Shown here piece by piece: positions 1 through 5,995 of a stretch of 8,045 bases of DNA. The position numbers and the translations under genes were made by a program. Position 1 is the first letter of the stretch. Every line of letters starts with the position of its first letter. Below the pieces are notes generated by a model, which saw only the letters and a list, made by a program, of their open reading frames with translations, was not told the origin of the DNA and did not search any database. Location of the stretch: contig WQUS01000013.1 in assembly GCA_009781965.1 (NCBI GenBank), positions 1 through 8,045 of the forward strand. The letters run 5' to 3'. Source of the stretch: Bacillota bacterium. Its GTDB lineage: Bacteria > Bacillota > Desulfotomaculia > Desulfotomaculales > Desulfallaceae.

Positions 1-393
1 CTGGACGATGAGGGTTATTTGTTTTTTAAGGATCGGATCAAGGACTATATTCGTCGGCGCGGAGAGAACATTTCTTCTTCGGAGATTGAACTGGTGATTA
101 ATACTCATCCCGGTGTGGCGGAATCTGCCGCTATCTCCGTCAAATCGGAGTTATCCGAAGATGAAGTCAAAATTGTGGTGGTATTAAAAGAAGGCGCGCA
201 AATAACCCCGGAGGAATTGTTGGCTTTTTGCGAAGACCGGATGCCCTATTTTGCCATACCTAGATATGTGGAGTTTTTAGAAAGCCTGCCGAAAACTGCT
301 AACGAAAAGGTGCAGAAGAGTAAACTCAGGGAAAATGGCGTTACAGCCGGTACCTGGGACAGGGAGAAAGCCGGCTATCAGGTCAAGAAGTAA
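1..393 (+). CDS. Acyl-CoA ligase (AMP-binding superfamily), C-terminal part, 5' end outside window
   Basis: The reading frame is open from base 1, so this is the last 130 codons of a gene that starts upstream. It matches the mobile C-terminal domain of the ANL (acyl-CoA synthetase/NRPS adenylation) superfamily. Residues 5-25 of the visible part carry the A8 hinge motif (GYLFFKDRIKD, then RRRGENIS and SEIE). Residues 97-106 (PKTANEKVQK) hold the A10 motif, with the expected catalytic lysine at about visible residue 103. The usual Gly before that Lys is Glu here, which I believe also occurs in CaiC-like ligases. Known role of the family: ATP-dependent activation of a carboxylic acid to acyl-AMP, then acyl-CoA, in the cytoplasm. 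The substrate pocket lies in the missing N-terminal domain, so the substrate is unknown. The next gene starts 27 bases after the stop, which suggests one operon with the DUF35 protein and thiolase. Confidence 0.9.
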   Translation: MDDEGYLFFKDRIKDYIRRRGENISSSEIELVINTHPGVAESAAISVKSELSEDEVKIVVVLKEGAQITPEELLAFCEDRMPYFAIPRYVEFLESLPKTANEKVQKSKLRENGVTAGTWDREKAGYQVKK

Positions 394-408
394 CCAATGG
401 CCAGGCAA

Positions 409-415
409 GAGGAGG
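409..415 (+). promoter_or_regulatory. Ribosome binding site that fixes the DUF35 gene start
   Basis: GAGGAGG lies 5 bases before ATG 421 and 8 before ATG 424. The upstream in-frame ATG at 397 has no comparable purine run before it, so translation most likely begins at 421 or 424. Confidence 0.7.
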
Positions 416-420
416 ATGCC

Positions 421-822
421 ATGATGGATAGGATTTACTTTAAAGAAGGTATTTTTAGCGTCGACACAGATACTGGCAACGGCACATTACTGGGAAATAA
501 ATGTGCGTCTTGTGGACAGATTTATTTTCCCCCAGTGGATTTTTGTTTTAATTGCTTAGGCCAGGTCATGGAAGAGGCGGCTCTCAGCCGCCGTGGAAAA
601 CTATATTCTTACACCCGCTGCCATATGCCTGCCAGCCGCTTCCAGCCTCCGTTTTTTGTGGGTCTTGTGGACATACCGGAAGGGGTACGGGTTTTTGCGC
701 CATTAAAAGAAGCGGCCGACCGGTCTTTCCAGGTTGGTATGGACATGGAAGTAAAGATAGAAGAACTCTGGCGGGAAAATGACAAGCAGGTCATCGGCTA
801 TGTTTTTGAGCCAGTTAAATAA
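421..822 (+). CDS. DUF35-type zinc-ribbon / OB-fold protein, thiolase partner
   Basis: The protein has 133 residues from the start favoured by the RBS; an in-frame ATG at 397 would add eight. It has the two-part architecture of the DUF35 family. An N-terminal rubredoxin-like zinc ribbon has four cysteines at C28, C31, C42 and C45 (CASC, then CFNC). An OB-fold-like beta region follows from about residue 58 (GKLYSYTRCHMP, FFVGLVDIPEGVRVFAPL). Family members bind CoA thioesters or act as scaffolds. They form complexes with thiolase-like enzymes, for example with the thiolase in archaeal HMG-CoA synthesis, PhlB with PhlA/PhlC, and the steroid side-chain degradation proteins. Here the thiolase gene follows 19 bases after the stop, so an obligate complex with that protein is the natural inference. 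All four metal ligands are present, so the ribbon should be able to bind zinc. The acyl substrate cannot be told. Confidence 0.88.
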   Translation: MMDRIYFKEGIFSVDTDTGNGTLLGNKCASCGQIYFPPVDFCFNCLGQVMEEAALSRRGKLYSYTRCHMPASRFQPPFFVGLVDIPEGVRVFAPLKEAADRSFQVGMDMEVKIEELWRENDKQVIGYVFEPVK

Positions 823-823
823 C

Positions 824-831
824 GAGGAAGG
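824..831 (+). promoter_or_regulatory. Ribosome binding site that fixes the thiolase start
   Basis: GAGGAAGG sits 10 bases before ATG 842. The same frame stays open back to an ATG at 779, inside the DUF35 gene, but the conserved thiolase N-terminus (MREVAVIGIGQ) begins exactly at 842. Confidence 0.7.
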
Positions 832-841
832 AAGAATATTT

Positions 842-1990
842 ATGCGAGAAGTAGCTGTAATCGGTATTGGACAAAGTGTTTTCGGTAAATTTCCCGGCCG
901 CTCCGCAGCATCGCTGGGTGGTGAGGCCGTTGTGGCGGCGCTGAAAGATTGCGGCATGCATCCCAGGGATATTCAGGTTGCCTTTGCTTCCAGAGCCTTT
1001 GATGCGAGCTTAACGGCTCAAAGAGTACTGAAGGGAGTTGGCATCAGTGCTCTGGAGATGGTCAATGTTGAAAATGCCTGTGCCGGTGGCGCAACAGCTT
1101 TCAGAGGGGTATGGAAGGAGATCGCCAGTGGCCGTTATGATATTGGCATCGCCATTGGCGTGGAGTCTATGACCACCAGCTCCATTGCCGGTAAAATGAT
1201 TCCCCCGCAGGGGGACGACTTGGAAGGATACCTGGGGATGACTATGCCAGCAATGTTTGGAATGATTGCTAGAAGGCAAATGGAAGAATACGGAGCTACT
1301 GCTGAGGATTTTGCCATGGTATCGGTGAAGAACCATCATAACGGCAGCTTGAATCCGCATGCCCAGTACCAGAAAGAATTAACCGTGGAAGAGGTATTGA
1401 ATTCCCGTATGATCAGCGAACCTGTTACTTTGCTGATGTGTTGTCCGAACACGGATGGGGCGGCGGCGGCTATTTTATGTTCTATGGATGTGGCGAGAAA
1501 ATATACGACTCAGCCGATAAGAGTGATTGCGTCTGCATTACTTTCAGGTTCCTATCAGCATTTACAGAAAGATATTTGCGCTTCGCTGGTTGGCGTAAAG
1601 GTGGCCCAAATGGCTTATGAAATGGCAGGTTGTGAACCTAAAGATATAGATCTGGTGGAAATGCACGACGCTTTTGCCAATGAGGAAATAATGCGGTACG
1701 AAGATTTAGCTTTGTGTGCGCCGGGGGAAGGTTTGCAATTGCTTCGTTCGGGTGCAACGAAAATAGGTGGCCGGATCCCCGTCAATCCCAGCGGCGGGCT
1801 CCTTTCTCTGGGACATCCATTGAGCGCGTCGGGTGTGCGGACCGTATGCGAAGTCGTGTTGCATCTCAGAGGTCAGGCGGGTGCGAGACAGACGCCCAAC
1901 GCCAAAGTTGGTTTGGCACAGATGCTGGGCGGTGTGATAACTGGTATGGAGCATGGCGTAGCGGCCGGAATTCATATCCTGGCCCGGTAG
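842..1990 (+). CDS. SCP-x / lipid-transfer-type thiolase (acetyl-CoA acyltransferase family)
   Basis: The 382-residue protein covers a full-length thiolase of the SCP-x or 'lipid-transfer protein' branch. The nucleophilic cysteine is C80 in VENACAGG. H275 lies in the branch-typical MHDAFANEE segment, and H325 lies in the GHPLSASG motif near NPSGG. The second cysteine that classical thiolases carry in a C-terminal CxG motif is absent: the aligned segment reads AQMLGG (360-364), which is normal for this branch. Known chemistry is thiolytic cleavage or Claisen-type formation of 3-oxoacyl-CoA in the cytoplasm, often on branched or ring-bearing substrates, and many members need a DUF35 partner. 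That partner is encoded 19 bases upstream. Non-canonical acyl transfer, as in PhlACB, is possible. I see no frameshift or missing active-site residue except the expected second Cys. Confidence 0.9.
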   Translation: MREVAVIGIGQSVFGKFPGRSAASLGGEAVVAALKDCGMHPRDIQVAFASRAFDASLTAQRVLKGVGISALEMVNVENACAGGATAFRGVWKEIASGRYDIGIAIGVESMTTSSIAGKMIPPQGDDLEGYLGMTMPAMFGMIARRQMEEYGATAEDFAMVSVKNHHNGSLNPHAQYQKELTVEEVLNSRMISEPVTLLMCCPNTDGAAAAILCSMDVARKYTTQPIRVIASALLSGSYQHLQKDICASLVGVKVAQMAYEMAGCEPKDIDLVEMHDAFANEEIMRYEDLALCAPGEGLQLLRSGATKIGGRIPVNPSGGLLSLGHPLSASGVRTVCEVVLHLRGQAGARQTPNAKVGLAQMLGGVITGMEHGVAAGIHILAR

Positions 1991-2068
1991 CTGCCTAGTT
2001 CTCAAATTCGGGCAATAAAAGTCACAATATTATGGATAAACAAACCAAATAAAGCGAAGTGTTGACTG

Positions 2069-2491
2069 ATGATTAAAAAAATTAATCATGTTGGAATAGC
2101 AGTTAAAGATATAGATAGCGCCATTGAATTCTTTGAACATGTATATGAAGCCGCCTTGGTTTGGCGCATCAAGTATGAGGATCAGCAGATAGATTCGGCT
2201 TTAATCGCTATCGGGGAATCTCGTATTGAGATTACCGCCAGCCTTGATCCGCAAAGCAGCGTGGCAAAATTTATCTCAGCCAGAGGGGAGGGGATACATC
2301 ATATTTCTTTGGAGGTTGAGCGGTTTGATCAGGTAATTGAAGGGTTCAGAATGAAAGGGCTAACAATTGTTGCGGAAACTGATACCGAAGATTTTAAAGC
2401 GGCGTTTATACACCCCAGTAGCAACTTGGGATTGTTAACAGAGATTATAGAACCGAAAAAAGACGAACATTCCTTGGGAGGCAAACGGTAA
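2069..2491 (+). CDS. VOC-fold protein, methylmalonyl-CoA epimerase-like
   Basis: The 140-residue protein has the two-module vicinal oxygen chelate fold of methylmalonyl-CoA epimerases. It opens with INHVGIAVKDID (candidate metal ligand H7). The second half has GEGIHHISLEV (H77/H78) and ends in LGLLTEIIEPK, where E125 is the usual glutamate ligand. Length and motif spacing fit the family, which interconverts (R)- and (S)-methylmalonyl-CoA using a divalent metal. A related role on another 2-substituted acyl-CoA is possible because no methylmalonyl-CoA mutase gene is visible here. The RBS is weak (GAAG at 2056-2059, 9 bases from ATG). The 78-bp gap from the thiolase has no clear hairpin terminator, so co-transcription is plausible but not proven. 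The last ten residues (DEHSLGGKR tail) are charged and poorly conserved. Confidence 0.82.
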   Translation: MIKKINHVGIAVKDIDSAIEFFEHVYEAALVWRIKYEDQQIDSALIAIGESRIEITASLDPQSSVAKFISARGEGIHHISLEVERFDQVIEGFRMKGLTIVAETDTEDFKAAFIHPSSNLGLLTEIIEPKKDEHSLGGKR

Positions 2492-2649
2492 CGATTTTCC
2501 GCAGATAAACCGGTGATCCGTTCATCGTGCCGGAGAAGCCGTCTGCCGTATAATAGTCTGCACTCTGCCAGCGCAGTTCCGGAATCTTAACGAAGTTATC
2601 CAGAATCGACTCAGTCGTTCTGACTACGGTATTTGAGAGGAGAATAACA
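2492..2649. other. Intergenic stretch, possible minus-strand coding remnant
   Basis: No intact gene lies here. On the minus strand one frame is open from about 2640 into the epimerase 3' end at 2445. It reads like a plausible protein tail (for example ILDNFVKIPELRWQSADYY, then GFSGTMNGSPVYL), but I do not recognise the family and there is no start signal. On the plus strand the only clear signal is the RBS of the dehydrogenase gene at 2635-2643. It may be debris from a displaced gene. Confidence in that reading is low. Confidence 0.25.
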
Positions 2650-3426
2650 ATGCAAAATATAAAAGGAAAGCTTGAGAATAAGGTTGCTATTGTGACTGGC
2701 TCTGCTCGTGGCATTGGTCGTGCTACAGCGAAGAAGCTTGCCGATGAGGGCGCCAGGGTCATCGTCATGGACCGCCTCCAGCAGGCTGGCCAAGCTGTTG
2801 TTGATGAGATAGTCCAAGCAGGTGGTCAGGCTGTGTACAGAGCTGTCGAACTGACAGACTTGTCATCGATCGACGCGGCTTTTGCTTCGGTCATCAAGGA
2901 TTTTGGTACGGTTGACATCCTGGTCAATAATGCGGGCGAAGCTGATCCGATGAGCTATCAGGGGATGCTGGACATCGACGGCGATCTCTATGACAGGATT
3001 ATGTTTATCAATGTCAAGGCACCGTTCCGCTTGTGTCAGTTGGCTATTCCCTATATGGAGAAAACAGGCGAGGGGTCAATTGTCAATGTGGGTTCAGCCG
3101 CCTCTACAGGCGCAGGTCGTGGTCCTTTCGTTTATACCATATCTAAGCATGCTATTCTTGGTCTTACTCGCGAGATAGAACTTTGCCACGGTCGAAATGG
3201 TGTTCGCGCAAACTGTATTCTTCCGGGACCCGTCTATACCGCGCTGACACAGAAAGAATTCGATAACCCTGAACACCCATTGTCAAAGTTCATAGCTATG
3301 TCGCCGGCTGGACGACCAGCGCAGCCCGAAGAGATAGCCAGCGTAATCGTTTTCCTCACCACGAAAGATTCCTGGTTTATACAAGGCTCTGGAGTGGCCG
3401 TTGATGGTGGGACAACACTGTGTTAA
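2650..3426 (+). CDS. Short-chain dehydrogenase/reductase (SDR, classical FabG-like)
   Basis: The 258-residue protein is a complete classical SDR. The Rossmann dinucleotide motif TGSARGIG is at residues 16-23. D41 at the end of the second beta strand favours NAD(H) over NADP(H). NNAG is at 93-96. The catalytic residues are N121, S149, Y162 and K166 (YTISK). The C-terminal GSGVAVDGG is family-typical. It probably oxidises or reduces a beta-hydroxy/keto group on an acyl-CoA or a related alcohol, but the exact substrate is not readable. AGGAG lies 7 bases before ATG 2650, a strong RBS. It is separated from the epimerase by 158 bp, and its stop codon is followed immediately by the headless oxidoreductase remnant. 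That arrangement suggests the gene arrived by, or survived, a rearrangement. It looks fully functional. Confidence 0.9.
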   Translation: MQNIKGKLENKVAIVTGSARGIGRATAKKLADEGARVIVMDRLQQAGQAVVDEIVQAGGQAVYRAVELTDLSSIDAAFASVIKDFGTVDILVNNAGEADPMSYQGMLDIDGDLYDRIMFINVKAPFRLCQLAIPYMEKTGEGSIVNVGSAASTGAGRGPFVYTISKHAILGLTREIELCHGRNGVRANCILPGPVYTALTQKEFDNPEHPLSKFIAMSPAGRPAQPEEIASVIVFLTTKDSWFIQGSGVAVDGGTTLC

Positions 3427-4278
3427 AGATGCAACTTTCTGTGTAACGAATACGGCTTCGATACCATATCCTTCGGCGCCACAATAGCCTGGGCAATCGA
3501 ATGTTATCTCAACGGACTGTTCACCCAGGCGGAAACAGGCGGCATAGCTCTTAACTGGGGCGATTCCGCAGCCATCGTCAAGCTTAGCGAAGCCATTTGC
3601 CACGCCGATACGGAGATGGGCAAAGTACTGAACGGCGGTGTGGACGCAGCGGTTAAACACTACCAGCGCGGCTCGGAATACGCAGTCACCGCGGGCGGCA
3701 TAGAAATTCCCTATCACGACCCGCGCCGCAGCCCCGGCCTGGCGCGCACCTATCAGTACGACCCGACCCCGGGCCGGCACGTTAAAGGGGGTCAGGGGTT
3801 CCTCGCCGCCTCCTTCCTGCCGCCGGAAGAGAAATATAATTTTGACGATCCCGGCCAGGCGGAGCGGGATATCGCCGGCGTCGTCGATGCCGAGATGGCC
3901 AATAGCGTAGGGGTATGCTTTTTTGCCGACATCGCTATGCCGCCAGGACTGAAACCGAAAATGCTGTCCGCTGTGACCGGCGTCGCTTACAGCGACGAGC
4001 AATGGCGCAAAGCCGGCTTACGGTCATTCACCATGCGTCACGCCTTTAACCTGCGGGAAGGCGTCAACCGCGAGACAAACAAAATTGCCGACCGCATTGT
4101 CGGCAAGCCGGCCATGAAAGAAGGTCCCCACCAAGGCATTACCATTGATAACGACAAACTGGCGGACCAATTCTTCCAAGCCATGGGTTGGGATCCACAA
4201 ACATTGGTCCCAGCCAAAGCCAAGCTGGAAGAACTGGGGGGCCTGGAAGCGGTTATTGCCGATCTGTACGGAAAATAA
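3427..4278 (+). pseudogene. Aldehyde:ferredoxin oxidoreductase, C-terminal remnant (5' truncated)
   Basis: The frame is open from just after the SDR stop codon, and coding similarity begins at once with CNEYGFDTISFGATIAWAIE. That is the internal 'CN.yG.DTIS.G' motif of tungsten-dependent aldehyde:ferredoxin oxidoreductases. Further family features are LNWGD (around 3559-3573) and the DAEMANSVGVCFF segment, whose cysteine codon at 3916-3918 should be the last ligand of the 4Fe-4S cluster. About 282 residues remain, against roughly 600-700 in the family. The N-terminal domain is missing, including the first three cluster cysteines and the pterin-binding part. No start codon with an RBS precedes the conserved part: the first ATG, at 3616, lies well inside it and has no RBS. 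The remnant has no internal stop and ends naturally (LEAVIADLYGK), so the truncation is probably recent. It cannot make an active enzyme alone. Confidence 0.85.
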
Positions 4279-4335
4279 CAAGATGATCAAATTGAAGCCT
4301 GCTGTAGACTGTTGCCATTCATTCCTATTTGTTTC

Positions 4336-4349
4336 GCCGCATATGCGGC
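4336..4349. repeat. 14-bp perfect palindrome before the SpoVA-like gene
   Basis: GCCGCATATGCGGC is its own reverse complement and lies 16 bases before ATG 4366. No T-run follows, so it is not a classical terminator. It could be an operator or chance. Confidence 0.3.
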
Positions 4350-4365
4350 AGAATGCGAGGTTGAT

Positions 4366-5226
4366 ATGAAAATATTGAAACCACTAATAGCTTCAGCGAT
4401 TTATGCAGGAACTGCCGGCGCGGTCAGTCAAGTTATTTTAATCCTCTACTCTGTAATTCTTGGTCGTGATTTTCCCGGCCTGCTACCGCTGACCGTGTTA
4501 ACCTTAGGCGTACTGATGATGTGCCTTTATATTGGAGGGCTGATTCAGCCGTTAATACCTCTTTGTGGCTTTGGGGCTATCCTTCCGCTTCCAAGCCTTG
4601 TTGCCGCCGTAGCCGACGGAATTCTTGAAGTTCAAAAAAGCGGCGCCCCGTTCAAAAAGGCATACAAGCTTTCAAGCGCTCCGGTTAAGAAAATGCTGAC
4701 TATCGCTTTCTGTGCTTCCCTTGTCTTTTCAGTTGTGGTCTGGGCCTTTAAACAAACGCCGGATTTTGCCGTAACCGCAATTGACCCCTCATCCGTAACA
4801 CCGGTTATGGGCATAGTGTGGTCATTCATTATTGCTGCTGGTGTTGGTTTTGTGGGGCAGATTATCATGATGATTTTACGCCCCACCATGCAAGGCGTTC
4901 TCAATATCCTTTTATGCACATATTGTTTTAGCGCCATCCTGGCTGTTTTCGGAATCAGTCAGTATTTAAACGCATTGGGCACAGGGGGTTATAGTTTTCA
5001 GGTACTGTGTGCGGGCGAAACAGTCTTTACTTCAATATATATAGGTATGATACAGGGCCAATGGCCGGTGGCGATAATGCGTCTGGTACTTTTCTGCGCG
5101 GTTATCGCGTCTATGTTTGGGTGGGGAATGATAGCGGCCCGCATAAGAGGAAAAAAGAGTCTGCCGTCCGGACAGAATGCGCCTGTATTTCAACAGGAAA
5201 AACAAGCCGGTAAAGAGCAAGGGTAA
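4366..5226 (+). CDS. Polytopic membrane protein with two SpoVAC/SpoVAE-like halves
   Basis: From ATG 4366 (CGAGG 5 bases upstream) the protein has 286 residues. An in-frame ATG at 4312 would add 18 residues and has no RBS. It is very hydrophobic, with about seven or eight likely membrane segments and a hydrophilic tail (GKKSLPSGQNAPVFQQEKQ). Two halves resemble each other: AGTAGAVSQVIL (14-25) pairs with AAGVGFVGQIIM (157-168), and LCGFGAILPL (66-75) with LGTGGYSFQV (204-213). Each half then continues into an amphipathic GIL/GMI helix. The pattern (glycine-rich helix ending in a conserved Gln, then a glycine-rich loop, then a helix with E/Q and G) is what I recall of the SpoVAC/SpoVAEb family, which carries dipicolinic acid across spore membranes as roughly 120-150-residue proteins. 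Family assignment is inference. The cargo and any sporulation role are unknown, and no spoVA neighbours are visible. It follows the oxidoreductase remnant by 87 bp. Confidence 0.6.
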   Translation: MKILKPLIASAIYAGTAGAVSQVILILYSVILGRDFPGLLPLTVLTLGVLMMCLYIGGLIQPLIPLCGFGAILPLPSLVAAVADGILEVQKSGAPFKKAYKLSSAPVKKMLTIAFCASLVFSVVVWAFKQTPDFAVTAIDPSSVTPVMGIVWSFIIAAGVGFVGQIIMMILRPTMQGVLNILLCTYCFSAILAVFGISQYLNALGTGGYSFQVLCAGETVFTSIYIGMIQGQWPVAIMRLVLFCAVIASMFGWGMIAARIRGKKSLPSGQNAPVFQQEKQAGKEQG

Positions 5227-5454
5227 TGGAGCCAATTGCAAAATTAGGATTCTAGAAGCCGAGCCAAACAAGCAATCCCCAAAAGCCCGCAGACCAAGAT
5301 AAAATCCAGTCTAACCGGATGTGTAACGTGGGGTTATCATTAACGGCTACTAACATAAAACCAATCATTTTTATTTAGTGTTTTCATCATATTAATATGA
5401 TTTATAAAATAAATAATTTTAGGCCAGTCGCACAAAGACAAAACCCTTGTATCA
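5227..5454. other. AT-rich intergenic stretch without a recognisable gene
   Basis: I see no open frame with coding character on either strand. The right half (about 5340-5425) is markedly AT-rich and contains the perfect palindrome at 5386-5401. No convincing promoter pair or hairpin-plus-T-run terminator for the membrane protein gene was found. Confidence 0.4.
5386..5401. repeat. 16-bp perfect AT-rich palindrome (possible operator)
   Basis: ATCATATTAATATGAT is its own reverse complement, inside an AT-rich block. Its size and symmetry suit a dimeric regulator site, but no active promoter is evident beside it and AT-rich DNA gives palindromes by chance. Confidence 0.3.
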
Positions 5455-5724
5455 TCAACTTACCAGGCGCCAGCGCCCATGTTCCCGCTCGATACGGGCA
5501 GAGCGCAAACCCAATGGGGCAGGTCCTATACCGGCGTTAGGCGCAAAGACCTCAAAAGCATAGGGATAGCAGCGAATTACAGCATAGTCGTCGCCAGGGC
5601 CTTGGGGCCAATACGCGGTGAAAAGCTGTCTCCACCAACGGCGGCCCTGAGTAGGATCTTCCACCAGTTCGGCATTGCAGTAGGCTGTTATGCCATCGCT
5701 CAATCCAGTGCTGTAAACCAGCAA
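5455..5724 (-). pseudogene. Pyridoxamine 5'-phosphate oxidase-like (general stress protein 26-type), 5'-truncated remnant
   Basis: About 89 codons on the minus strand read AYCNAELVEDPTQGRRWW, then TAYWPQGPGDDYAVIRCYPYAF. This follows the second half of GSP26/PNPOx-like flavin-binding split-barrel proteins ('A.lv.D....lW......~fp.G..D.dy.vlrv.p'), and it ends naturally with a TGA at 5455-5457. A stop codon (TAA, at 5728-5730 on the plus-strand numbering) interrupts the same frame just upstream. The few preceding codons (GIKKGLPSSSR) still look related. The N-terminal strand region that binds flavin is missing and there is no RBS, so this is a decayed fragment. The family label rests on pattern memory only; another small split-barrel protein is possible. 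Confidence 0.45.
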
Positions 5725-5782
5725 GCCTTACCTGCTGCTGCTTGGCAAGCCTTTTTTGATTCCGGAAGAGTTCCAATAATGA

Positions 5783-5932
5783 CCCGCTGCATTTTATTAT
5801 GATGGAAAAATGGGAAGACCAGAAATCACTGACGACCATATAAAAGCCAAGCATTCCGTGGAACTGATACCGATGCTAGGCGTCTTTAAGGCGAAGCCTG
5901 CAGAGTTCACGGTGCTGGAAAAGGTTTTCTGA
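5783..5932 (+). pseudogene. Unidentified C-terminal coding remnant
   Basis: A 49-codon frame between two stops reads like genuine protein: FYYDGKMGRPEITDDHIKA, then SVELIPMLGVFKAKPAEF, ending LEKVF and TGA. It has balanced composition and codon use. The only ATG (5810, giving 40 residues) has no RBS. It looks like the tail of a larger gene whose front part has been lost, because the minus-strand oxidase remnant abuts it on the left. I do not recognise the family. It could instead be a chance frame. Confidence 0.35.
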
Positions 5933-5985
5933 AAGGCATTTGAGGTATGATACTTCTGATTTTTACCGAATTTAAAAAAGTTTGT

Positions 5986-5990
5986 AGGAG
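5986..5990 (+). promoter_or_regulatory. Ribosome binding site of the PucR-type regulator
   Basis: AGGAG lies 5 bases before ATG 5996. A second AGGAG (5991-5995) directly abuts that ATG and could serve ATG 6008, so the first five residues are uncertain. Confidence 0.6.
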
Positions 5991-5995
5991 AGGAG

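Noticed and set aside
397..420. Upstream ATG as the start of the DUF35 protein
   Set aside because: The strong RBS lies inside this extension and points to ATG 421/424; the extra residues are not conserved-looking.
1010..1360. 116-codon minus-strand frame inside the thiolase
   Set aside because: It is fully explained as an antisense shadow of a well-conserved thiolase gene and has no RBS.
3283..4002. 239-codon open frame on the minus strand
   Set aside because: It lies opposite the oxidoreductase remnant, whose plus-strand frame carries clear family motifs. The minus-strand frame shows no recognisable motif and is a shadow of GC-rich coding DNA.
3616..4278. Independent 220-residue protein starting at ATG 3616
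   Set aside because: The conserved oxidoreductase sequence begins well upstream of this ATG, which has no RBS, so it is an internal methionine of a truncated gene.
5946..5951. TATGAT as a -10 box for the regulator
   Set aside because: No acceptable -35 hexamer lies 16-18 bases upstream and there is no extended -10 TG.
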